Positions 57,683-64,000 of a DNA stretch of 64,000 bases are shown in pieces. Location of the stretch: assembly GCF_001278115.1 (NCBI RefSeq), contig NZ_LIYD01000005.1:433906-497905 (forward strand). Reading direction: 5' to 3'. A program made the position numbers and the translations under genes. This stretch comes from Flavobacterium akiainvivens (GTDB lineage: Bacteria; Bacteroidota; Bacteroidia; Flavobacteriales; Flavobacteriaceae). Under the pieces are notes generated by a model. The model was not told where the DNA came from. It worked only from the letters and a program-made list of their open reading frames with translations, and ran no database searches. Position 1 is the first letter of the stretch; every line of letters starts with the position of its first letter.

Positions 57683-59221
57683 CTACTTCGCTACACGCTT
57701 AAAGTCAAGGTCCTGGAAGTCGAAACTGAAATCTATGTTTGGCGATATGCCTTTCATTGTAAGGCCGTTTGCTTTTCCTTCTTCATCAAGGCTGAAAATG
57801 GCAAAGGCATCGGCAGGCATATCCTGGAATTCCCATTTAATGGCAAAGCTATTACCCTTGTAAAACTGCATTGGGCCGTTTAGTTTGGGCGAACGATGGC
57901 TCTTGAACCACAACTGTTTCCCTTTCATAAACACCTCTACCTTACCAAACCATTTGTCCTGGTAAATGCCTATATAATCGGCTGTATTGATTTTAACTTT
58001 GGCGTTGTCCTTTACGGTTTTCCAAACCTTATCAGTAACCGCATCGCCCTGGGCAGACTGTTGTTTAAGGGCGGTTTCCATCATGCCGGTCCAGTCCATT
58101 TTTTCAAGGCCCAGGTAACCGTCCATAATACTGCGCGTAAGGGCTGTAAATACACCGCCACCGCCTTCAGATGTATTGGTAAGTACCACTACACCAAAAT
58201 TAAGGTCGGGTATCAGGAGGGTTTCACTCAGCATACCCGGAAGGCCGCCGGTGTGGGTAACCACAAGGTTGCCGTTAATATCGCTCAGCATCCAGCCCAA
58301 GCCATAGCCCCCAAAGTGGTTGCTGTAGCGCCCGCCGCCATAACCCGCCTCCATAACGGTATGCGTTGTCCAGGTTTTAAGGTGGTTGTCTTCGCTTATA
58401 AGCTGCCTGCCATTATACTTGCCGTGGTTAAGCTGCAGGAGCATCCACTGACCCAGGTCGTTTACATTGGCATAAATGCCGCCTGCAGCACCGTTAACCA
58501 TTTCGTCCCAGTTTTGCAGTTCGTTAAGTTTGCCCTTAACATCGGCATGTGGGGAGGCCAGGGTGCTTTTGTCTTTTATTTGCGAGAAGCCCGTGTAAGA
58601 GCTTTCCATGCCAATGGGCTGCAATATACGCTGCTGTACAAACGCTTCCCAGGTTTGGCCGGTAACGCGGTGTATAACCTCGCCTGCCACCATGTAGAGC
58701 AGGTTGTCATAATCAAACTGGGTTCGGAAAGCCGATGTAGGCTCAAAATACTGGAATGCCGTAACGAGGTCGGTAACCGTAAAATCACTTCCGTTAGGGA
58801 AGAACATCAGGTCTCCCGCACCAAGGCCCAGGCCGCTGCGGTGGGTAAGGAGGTCTTCTATGGTAAAATTCTGTGTAACATATTCGTTATACATCTTAAA
58901 CTCAGGGATGTATTTTACCACCTTGTCTTTCCAGTTAATTTTGCCCTCATCTGCCAGTATGCCCAGCGCCACGCAGGTAAACGCCTTACTGTTAGAGGCT
59001 ATGGCAAAGTTAGTATGCTCTGTAACCGGTATTTTTGTTGAGATGGACTGCACGCCATAACCCTTGCTGTGGATGATTTTACCATCTTTAACCACGGCCA
59101 CGGCACATCCGGCAACGTTAAAACGCTTAAGGGCATTGTTAGCCAGGCTGTCTATCTGGGTTGAAGTAAGCTGTGCAAATGCCACATTGCCAAGCAATAG
59201 CAGCGACAGTAGTTTTTTCAT
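57683..59221 (-). CDS. Exported serine hydrolase (beta-lactamase/esterase fold)
   Basis: A 512-residue exported protein. After the signal peptide (MKKLLSLLLLGNVAFAQ) it has the class C beta-lactamase/DD-peptidase-like fold: S76-x-x-K79 in ASNSKAFTC, the Tyr-x-Asn motif FDYDNLLY near residue 175 and the HTGG motif in VTHTGGLPG (in place of KTG). The C-terminal 130 or so residues are an extra beta-domain (DUF3471-like). Such enzymes hydrolyse esters or D-amino-acid peptides; no evidence here for antibiotic resistance. It is the neighbour of the VOC gene, with only one base between them. Confidence 0.9.
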   Translation of the reverse strand: MKKLLSLLLLGNVAFAQLTSTQIDSLANNALKRFNVAGCAVAVVKDGKIIHSKGYGVQSISTKIPVTEHTNFAIASNSKAFTCVALGILADEGKINWKDKVVKYIPEFKMYNEYVTQNFTIEDLLTHRSGLGLGAGDLMFFPNGSDFTVTDLVTAFQYFEPTSAFRTQFDYDNLLYMVAGEVIHRVTGQTWEAFVQQRILQPIGMESSYTGFSQIKDKSTLASPHADVKGKLNELQNWDEMVNGAAGGIYANVNDLGQWMLLQLNHGKYNGRQLISEDNHLKTWTTHTVMEAGYGGGRYSNHFGGYGLGWMLSDINGNLVVTHTGGLPGMLSETLLIPDLNFGVVVLTNTSEGGGGVFTALTRSIMDGYLGLEKMDWTGMMETALKQQSAQGDAVTDKVWKTVKDNAKVKINTADYIGIYQDKWFGKVEVFMKGKQLWFKSHRSPKLNGPMQFYKGNSFAIKWEFQDMPADAFAIFSLDEEGKANGLTMKGISPNIDFSFDFQDLDFKRVAK

Positions 59222-59256
59222 AACGTGTTTTTATTGGTAGTGCAAGTTTAGGCAAA

Positions 59257-59952
59257 TTAACGCATCCAGCCTTCGGTACGGTATATTTTTTCGACAAGCT
59301 TCCGTTCTTTACCGCCGTGTGCAGGCAGGTACCACAGTTCGAAGCGGGCAGCATAGTACTGGCCCCAGTCGCCTTCGTAAATGGTAAAATATTCAGGTAG
59401 GGAGTAGAGTGCAGGTGCACCGGTATCTTCAATTTCTATTATTGACCTGTGTTTTACTCTTTCTGCCGAAAGCGGGGTGTTTTGTGTAACCTCATACGCC
59501 TTGAGGTACAGCATGCCTTTTTTTAGGTTGGTTACGGTAGCTGTGTAGGTATATATGCCGGGCTGCATACCGTTGTATATTTCGAAGCCTGTAGTTGCCA
59601 AAGGCTTTTCAGATATAGTATCTTTTGGGATATTCAGTTCAATATTATCGGGTATGGTAAGGCCTTCGGCAAAATTATCATACGGATAAAACATAACATG
59701 GAAGCTAAGGAAAAGCAGGCCTGCAAAGCCTATTCCGGCTGAAATGATAATTTGAAGCAGGCCTTGTATAGTTTGCCCTTTAAAAAGCCTTACAACGCCT
59801 ATGATGCCACTTGCTATAACTGCCATGGCCGGAAGACCCATACTGATGTAAAAACTTGTGCTGTAGGGAATGCCCAGGGTAAGTCTACATATAGCGCAAA
59901 TAAGCATTACTATTAGTATTTGTATGTACCATTTGGTAAGGTAAAATTTCAT
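59257..59952 (-). CDS. Hypothetical membrane protein with a soluble C-terminal domain
   Basis: A 231-residue protein with three N-terminal membrane segments (about 8-25, 33-56, 63-88) and a C-terminal region of about 140 residues that is hydrophilic and probably beta-rich (TTGFEIYNGMQPGIYTYTATV, YFTIYEGDWGQYYAARFELWY). No family is recognised. It precedes the serine-hydrolase gene on the same strand (35 bases apart), so the two may be cotranscribed. Confidence 0.6.
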   Translation of the reverse strand: MKFYLTKWYIQILIVMLICAICRLTLGIPYSTSFYISMGLPAMAVIASGIIGVVRLFKGQTIQGLLQIIISAGIGFAGLLFLSFHVMFYPYDNFAEGLTIPDNIELNIPKDTISEKPLATTGFEIYNGMQPGIYTYTATVTNLKKGMLYLKAYEVTQNTPLSAERVKHRSIIEIEDTGAPALYSLPEYFTIYEGDWGQYYAARFELWYLPAHGGKERKLVEKIYRTEGWMR

Positions 59953-59980
59953 AGAGGAGGATTTTTGTGTAAATATAAAA

Positions 59981-60007
59981 AATCCGCCCCTGATTTAGGG
60001 ACGGATT
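59981..60007. terminator. Terminator in the lpdA downstream region
   Basis: AATCCGCCCCT (59981-59991) and AGGGACGGATT (59997-60007) with one mismatch, T-rich on the minus-strand side. It is about 280 bases beyond the lpdA stop, after a block of repeats. Confidence 0.6.
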
Positions 60008-60038
60008 ATGGTATTTGTGTTTGTGGTTTATTTTAGTA

Positions 60039-60084
60039 CCCCGGACGTTGTCCGGGGCTATGGAACGTCAAACCCTTTCAGGGT
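60039..60084. repeat. Inverted intergenic repeat related to 50418-50461
   Basis: CCCCGGAC-GTT-GTCCGGGG (60039-60057) is a hairpin, and ACCCTTTCAGGGT (60072-60084) is the exact reverse complement of 50418-50430. Confidence 0.7.
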
Positions 60085-60113
60085 AGGTTGTAGTTCGATG
60101 GCTTATGTTTAGA

Positions 60114-60240
60114 CAAGCTCAGCATGACAGAAAGATTGCTTCGTCGTTCCTCCTCGCACCCGAGGCAAAGCCGAATTGACGAAGTAATGACGGGGAGTGA
60201 AAAACAGAGATTCTTCGACTCCGCTGCGCTTCGCTCAGAA
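60114..60240. repeat. About 95-bp dispersed repeat, copy B, with a further unit
   Basis: 60114-60207 repeats 47825-47920 with a few changes (GATTGCTTCGTCGTTCCTCC, CTCGCACCCGAGG, TGACGAAGTAATGACGGGG). ACTCCGCTGCGCTTCGCTCAG-type sequence (60218-60238) follows, akin to 51973-51992. Confidence 0.75.
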
Positions 60241-60291
60241 TGATAAACGCTGCAAACTGCTATCTGCCACCTGAATACTGACCACTGATTA

Positions 60292-61680
60292 CTATATATG
60301 TATCACCTCGTCATACGCAGCGGCGGCGGCTTCCATAATGGCCTCGCTCATGGTAGGGTGCGGGTGTACCGACTTGATGATTTCGTGGCCGGTGGTTTCA
60401 AGCCTGCGGGCTACAACAGCTTCGGCAATCATATCGGTAACGCCGGCGCCTATCATGTGGCAGCCCAGCCATTCGCCGTACTTAGCGTCGAATATTACTT
60501 TTACAAAACCGTCTGAAGCGCCTGAAGCTTTTGCCTTGCCTGAAGCCGAGAACGGGAATTTACCCACCTTGATTTCATAGCCTTTTTCTTTAGCTGCTTT
60601 TTCGGTAAGGCCAACAGAAGCAATTTCAGGGGTAGCATAGGTACAGCCCGGTATGTTGCCATAATCAAGCGGCTCTACGTGCAGGCCTGCGATTTTCTCC
60701 ACACACAGGATACCTTCAGCCGATGCCACGTGGGCAAGCGCCTGGCCCGGAACGATATCGCCAATGGCATAGTAGCCCGGTATGTTGGTCTGGTAGTATT
60801 TGTTTACAAGTACCTTGTCGCGGTCGGTAGCAATACCCACCTCTTCAAGGCCTATGTTTTCTATGTTAGACTTGATGCCTACTGCCGAAAGCAGGATGTC
60901 GGCCTCAAGAATTTCTTCGCCTTTAGCCGTTTTAACGGTAGCTTTTACGCCGTTGCCCGATGTATCAACTTTCTCAACCGATGAGTTGGTCATTACATCG
61001 ATACCTGCTTTTTTAAGCGAACGCTCAAATTGCTTCGATACATCCTCATCTTCAACAGGTACTACAGTTGGCATAAACTCAACAATAGTCACTTTTGTGC
61101 CCATAGAGTTGTAGAAGTGTGCAAACTCAACGCCTATAGCGCCAGAGCCTACTACAATCATGCTTTTAGGCTGCTCAGGCAGTACCATAGCCTGGCGGTA
61201 GCCTATAACTTTTTTACCGTCCTGTGGCAGGTTAGGCAGTTCGCGGCTGCGTGCACCTGTGGCGATAATGATATGGTCTGCACTAAGTTCGCTTACTTTA
61301 CCATCGGCATCAGTAACTTCAACTTTTTTGCCCGGCTTTACTTTGCCGTAACCGTTTATAACCTCGATTTTGTTCTTTTTCATTAGGAACTGCACGCCTT
61401 TGCTCATGCCATCGGCAACCGAGCGGCTGCGTTGCACCACAGCGCTAAAGTCTTTATCAAACTCTTTTACGGTAAGGCCGTAATCTGAAGCATGCTTAAG
61501 GTAATCAAACACCTGCGCGCTTTTTAGCAGCGCCTTTGTAGGGATACAGCCCCAGTTTAGGCATATGCCGCCAAGGTTTTCTTTTTCAACAATGGCTACT
61601 TTAAAGCCCAACTGCGACGCCCTTATGGCAGTTACATAACCGCCGGGGCCGCTGCCCAGAACAATAATATCGTATTTCAT
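60292..61680 (-). CDS. lpdA: Dihydrolipoyl dehydrogenase (E3)
   Basis: A 462-residue flavoenzyme, E3 of the pyruvate and 2-oxoglutarate dehydrogenase complexes. FAD binding starts VLGSGPGGYVTAIRA, the redox-active pair is C40 and C45 in GGICLNWGCIPTK, the NAD domain has VVGSGAIGVEFA, and the catalytic His lies in HPHPTMSEA near the end. No other subunit gene is next to it. Its end is followed by repeats and a terminator. Confidence 0.97.
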   Translation of the reverse strand: MKYDIIVLGSGPGGYVTAIRASQLGFKVAIVEKENLGGICLNWGCIPTKALLKSAQVFDYLKHASDYGLTVKEFDKDFSAVVQRSRSVADGMSKGVQFLMKKNKIEVINGYGKVKPGKKVEVTDADGKVSELSADHIIIATGARSRELPNLPQDGKKVIGYRQAMVLPEQPKSMIVVGSGAIGVEFAHFYNSMGTKVTIVEFMPTVVPVEDEDVSKQFERSLKKAGIDVMTNSSVEKVDTSGNGVKATVKTAKGEEILEADILLSAVGIKSNIENIGLEEVGIATDRDKVLVNKYYQTNIPGYYAIGDIVPGQALAHVASAEGILCVEKIAGLHVEPLDYGNIPGCTYATPEIASVGLTEKAAKEKGYEIKVGKFPFSASGKAKASGASDGFVKVIFDAKYGEWLGCHMIGAGVTDMIAEAVVARRLETTGHEIIKSVHPHPTMSEAIMEAAAAAYDEVIHI

Positions 61681-61714
61681 TTGTTTGTGAATTTCTCGTT
61701 AAAATTTCGCGATA

Positions 61715-61722
61715 CGAAAATA
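61715..61722 (-). promoter_or_regulatory. Weak -7 box for lpdA
   Basis: TATTTTCG on the minus strand (one change from TAnnTTTG), 34 bases before the ATG at 61680. Confidence 0.35.
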
Positions 61723-61773
61723 GTGATTATTTTGGGAATGGGGAAATGCGGGAGATTGAAATTTAGAGGTGTA

Positions 61774-61800
61774 TTGTTTTTCAATAATTTAGTATATTTG
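61774..61800 (+). promoter_or_regulatory. Promoter of the putative Fic antitoxin gene
   Basis: TTG at 61774-61776, a 16-base spacer and TATATTTG at 61793-61800. The ATG at 61818 lies 17 bases after the -7 box. So the small gene has its own promoter, facing the Fic gene. Confidence 0.6.
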
Positions 61801-61817
61801 TGAGATAAAAGGAATCT

Positions 61818-61973
61818 ATGACTTTTCTTGAGAAATATCCGCAACTTAAAAATAAGGCTATGCTTAAACAGATGATAGCCCGGTCTACCTATGCTACTAT
61901 GGCACTTGAAGGACAGGAAGTTTCAAAGGAAAAGATTGATGCTATAGTTGAGAGGCTGATTGAGACTGAATAG
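61818..61973 (+). CDS. Putative class I Fic antitoxin (51 residues)
   Basis: ATG at 61818, TAG at 61971. The product is probably all helical and its middle part, TYATMALEGQEVS, contains T27-M-A-L-E31-G32, an exact match to the (S/T)xxxE(G/N) motif of the inhibitory helix of Fic antitoxins, whose Glu blocks the ATP gamma-phosphate site. Its C-terminus (KEKIDAIVERLIETE) is a further helix. The gene ends at the very base before the Fic gene's stop codon on the other strand, so the two converge with no gap. In known systems such as VbhA/VbhT the antitoxin precedes the toxin on the same strand; here it does not. The Fic protein has no such motif of its own. Confidence 0.7.
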   Translation: MTFLEKYPQLKNKAMLKQMIARSTYATMALEGQEVSKEKIDAIVERLIETE

Positions 61974-62555
61974 TTATAATATTCTTAACTCATTATCTAC
62001 AAGGTTGTTTAATTCTTTAAAATCACCTATATCTGCTTGTTTAAGTGCATTGATATAAACCGTTCTCGATTCACCGTCCCGGCTATAAAAATCTAAAGGA
62101 TAATACCCTAACTTTAATGCTACAAGATTCATTAAAATACGGCCAAGCCTGCCATTTCCATTATTAAAGGGATGTATTATAACAAACTGGTAGTGTGCAA
62201 ACACAATACAATCTATATGGTCCTGCCTGCTTTTTACAATATTAATTTTGTAATTGAGGTTATCAAGAAACTGATACATTAAGTTTGGTATGCGATGAGG
62301 CTCAGGTAACTGTAACTGCCCGGCCTGAACGCTGATTTTACGCCATTTTCCTGCCCAGCCATACAAGACCTGAAATGCTGCTTTGTGTAGTTCGAGGATA
62401 GTGTCAACTGTTATATTAGCCAGGATATCTATTTCAAACATCCTGATTTCTGCCTTGGCAATACCTTCAGCTTCAATTTCGTTAATCTTTGAAATATCGG
62501 TTATACCTAACAGATTTTCTTCAGGGCCCGAAGTATAGTTTGTATTGTTATCCAT
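61974..62555 (-). CDS. Fic family AMP-transferase-type protein
   Basis: A 193-residue Fic-domain protein. The catalytic motif HPFNNGNGRLGR (H128 to R139) is the full HPFx(D/N)GNGRxxR consensus with N132 in the fourth place. The beta-hairpin flap and the helices before it (WAGKWRKISVQAG) fit Fic proteins that transfer AMP or another nucleotide part to target proteins. I see no (S/T)xxxE(G/N) inhibitory motif at the N- or C-terminus, so it is a class I Fic that needs a separate antitoxin. It follows a small membrane protein gene by 7 bases on the same strand. The region is more A/T-rich than the surrounding genes. Confidence 0.9.
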   Translation of the reverse strand: MDNNTNYTSGPEENLLGITDISKINEIEAEGIAKAEIRMFEIDILANITVDTILELHKAAFQVLYGWAGKWRKISVQAGQLQLPEPHRIPNLMYQFLDNLNYKINIVKSRQDHIDCIVFAHYQFVIIHPFNNGNGRLGRILMNLVALKLGYYPLDFYSRDGESRTVYINALKQADIGDFKELNNLVDNELRIL

Positions 62556-62562
62556 TTCGACT

Positions 62563-62841
62563 TTATATTTTTTTACGCCTCAACTTCATAAAAGCATACA
62601 GAATCCCGGTATGTATAACAATATTGATTACCATAAGGGTAAGGCCAAACCATGTAGGACTGGTATAAAAAGGCCAAGTAGGGTTTATGAGACTAAGGGG
62701 CAGGGCAAGGAGCACGTTTAATAAGTGCCCGATGGATTCGGCAAATTTGGGTACTATTTCCTGCGTGAGGAACAGCCCAAGCATACCGAGTAGCAATTCA
62801 ACAATCAACAATATGGCGAAAAGCCTTAAATAGGTTTTCAT
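62563..62841 (-). CDS. Small three-helix membrane protein
   Basis: A 92-residue protein with three hydrophobic segments (about 5-26, 38-52 and 64-84) and a basic C-terminus (KLRRKKI). It starts 13 bases before the nearest -7-like box is found (TATTTTCG, weak). No family is recognised. It is transcribed just ahead of the Fic gene, seven bases apart, so it is the first gene of that operon; it could be unrelated to the Fic function. Confidence 0.6.
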   Translation of the reverse strand: MKTYLRLFAILLIVELLLGMLGLFLTQEIVPKFAESIGHLLNVLLALPLSLINPTWPFYTSPTWFGLTLMVINIVIHTGILYAFMKLRRKKI

Positions 62842-62945
62842 TGGTTAGGCGTATAAAAAAATTATGCCTCGAAAATAAGTATAATTTTTCGGCCTTTAAA
62901 ATCATGTAGAATTACAAATAAAACGTTAAAAAACTTGCTCACATC

Positions 62946-62969
62946 AAATTCACGATATATCGTGAATTT
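62946..62969. promoter_or_regulatory. 24-bp perfect palindrome upstream of the Fic operon
   Basis: AAATTCACGATA / TATCGTGAATTT with no gap between arms. It lies 105 bases upstream of the first gene of the Fic operon and 260 bases beyond the ABC gene stop. It is followed by a T-run on the plus strand, but no plus-strand gene ends here. An operator is possible. Confidence 0.5.
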
Positions 62970-63154
62970 TTTTTAGCGACGAAAACGCAAAGCACTAACA
63001 AACAGAAACTTAACGAAAAAGCATTTTTTTGCTTCATAAATCATATAATTGGAAATCCTATCCGACAACAAAACCATGTCAAAACACACTACCTTCTTTT
63101 ACAACCAAACTTTTTATGGCTTTTTGATGCTGCTTTTTAAACGTAATTTCAAAC

Positions 63155-63175
63155 TCCAAAAGTGAAATATTAAGC
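63155..63175. repeat. 21-base repeated sequence, copy 2
   Basis: Identical to 53723-53743 over 21 bases, followed here by ACTTTTTGG. It is 54 bases beyond the ABC gene's stop codon. Confidence 0.6.
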
Positions 63176-63228
63176 ACTTTTTGGGTTTGAGTGTAGTTCA
63201 TTCTGACGTCAAAAATCTGAAATTAGGA

Positions 63229-64000
63229 TTACTCTTCAGCTTCCACCGCAAATTGCGAGTAATAAAGGTTTTTGTAGTAGCCTTCGCTGCGGTTAATCAG
63301 TTCGTAATGAGTGCCTTCCTCTACAATTTTGCCTTTATCCATCACGATAATCTTGTCGGCATTGACAATCGTAGCCAGCCTGTGCGCAATTACAATTGAG
63401 GTGCGCCCCTGGGTTACGGCGTCGGTTGCATTGCGTATAAGTTCCTCACTATGAGTATCTATAGATGATGTAGCCTCGTCTAAAATCAGTATGGCAGGGT
63501 TGCTAACATAAGCCCTCAGGAAGGCTATGAGCTGCCTTTGCCCGCTACTGAGCATTACGCCACGCTCCTTAACATTGTAGTCGTACCCTTCCGGCAGGCT
63601 CATGATAAAGTCGTGTACGCCAATGGCTTGCGCGGCTTTTATAACCTGCTCACGGCTTATTTGCGGGTTATTAAGGGTAATGTTGTTGAGTATGGTATCT
63701 GCAAACAAAAACACATCCTGAAGCACCACAGCAATCTGGCGGCGCAGGCTGTCGAGTGTAAAGTGGTCAATATCAGTATTATCTATGGTGATAGTGCCGC
63801 TGTCAATCTCATAAAAACGGTTCAGCAGGTTGATAATTGTACTTTTACCGGCACCTGTTGCACCTACTATGGCTACGGTTTGCCCGGCCTCTACCTTAAG
63901 GGTAATCCCTTTTATAACTTCCTCATTTTCAATATAACTGAAGCGTACATCGTTAAAATACAGGTCGCCTTTAAAATGCCATGCTTCCTGGGTGCCCTGT
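63229..64000 (-). CDS. ABC transporter ATP-binding/permease protein, 5' end cut off by window
   Basis: An open frame runs from the right edge to a TAA at 63231-63229, 257 codons without a start in view, so the upstream membrane domain is outside the window. The visible part is a complete nucleotide-binding domain of an exporter of the MsbA/LmrA type: Walker A GATGAGKST, a Q-loop at VLQDVFLF, the signature reads LSSGQRQLIAFLRAYVSN (one residue off the LSGGQ consensus: LSSGQ), Walker B LILDEATSSID and the H-loop IAHRL. It ends at YYSQFAVEAEE. Transported substrate unknown. Confidence 0.92.
   Translation of the reverse strand, partial: QGTQEAWHFKGDLYFNDVRFSYIENEEVIKGITLKVEAGQTVAIVGATGAGKSTIINLLNRFYEIDSGTITIDNTDIDHFTLDSLRRQIAVVLQDVFLFADTILNNITLNNPQISREQVIKAAQAIGVHDFIMSLPEGYDYNVKERGVMLSSGQRQLIAFLRAYVSNPAILILDEATSSIDTHSEELIRNATDAVTQGRTSIVIAHRLATIVNADKIIVMDKGKIVEEGTHYELINRSEGYYKNLYYSQFAVEAEE

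Larger units (their letters stand above)
62842..63228. other. 387-bp gap between the Fic operon and the ABC exporter gene
   Basis: A/T-rich. It contains a 24-bp palindrome (62946-62969) and the second copy of the 21-base repeat (63155-63175). No gene is seen in the rest. Confidence 0.6.

Noticed and set aside
57896..59041. A 381-codon open frame on the plus strand
   Set aside because: It lies fully opposite the serine hydrolase gene, whose product has all expected motifs. The antisense product (rich in His, Ala, Val) matches no family and is a by-product of codon choice.
57683..59221. A beta-lactamase resistance gene
   Set aside because: The fold is shared with esterases and peptidases, and it has HTGG instead of KTG plus an extra C-terminal domain, so resistance cannot be claimed.

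Overview
The window looks like a chromosomal segment of a gliding member of the Flavobacteriaceae (Bacteroidota), close to Flavobacterium. The evidence is internal. It carries the gliding genes gldF and gldG, two very large surface proteins with the type B sorting tail of the type IX secretion system (T9SS), a TonB-linked outer-membrane barrel protein, many start sites preceded by the Bacteroidota -7 promoter box TAnnTTTG, and almost no Shine-Dalgarno sequences. Base composition is moderate, with visibly more A/T-rich patches around two toxin-antitoxin loci. No rRNA, tRNA, CRISPR array, integrase or transposase gene was seen.

Layout. 1-3890: a cut-off secreted alpha/beta hydrolase, a fused trehalose-phosphate synthase/phosphatase, and a DUF1456-DUF4269 pair. 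4028-8583: a small RelE/ParE-type toxin-antitoxin pair directly in front of uvrB, then a CPBP protease and a MenE-type ligase. 8600-15967: a lipoprotein, a cysteine desulfurase with a nearly leaderless promoter, 3-hydroxybutyryl-CoA dehydrogenase, a surface protein and uvrA. 16062-18990: a tightly coupled four-gene operon that is the most unusual part of the window. It encodes a small protein resembling EF-Tu domain II, an ADP-ribosylglycohydrolase fused to an unmistakable EF-Tu domain III, an LD-carboxypeptidase and a DUF1905/YdeI-type protein. 19242-27862: a sigma factor with a structured leader and a 46-residue partner, nth and bcp on overlapping divergent promoters, lysA, sucC, pyrR-pyrB, small lipoproteins and thiamine pyrophosphokinase. 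28016-43659: envelope and surface functions (TonB-type barrel, M1 aminopeptidase, thiolase, two T9SS type B proteins, one with six exact-period 237-bp repeats). 43911-51885: dnaN, gldG, gldF, a monooxygenase, a SAM-hydrolysing enzyme, phoH and purC. 52117-61680: an exported WG-type protein, OmpA lipoprotein, glycosyltransferase, an HsdR_N-like nuclease-fold protein, holA, a VOC protein, a serine hydrolase and lpdA. 61818-62841: a Fic protein facing a tiny convergent gene that carries a Fic-inhibition motif. 63229-64000: the 3' part of an ABC exporter.

Most of the window is housekeeping: DNA repair (uvrA, uvrB, nth), replication (dnaN, holA), pyrimidine, purine and lysine synthesis, central metabolism (sucC, lpdA), and envelope and gliding functions. 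The accessory content is limited to the two toxin-antitoxin loci, the EF-Tu-mimic operon, the repeat-rich adhesin and several families of short dispersed intergenic repeats, some present in two to four copies within these 64 kb.
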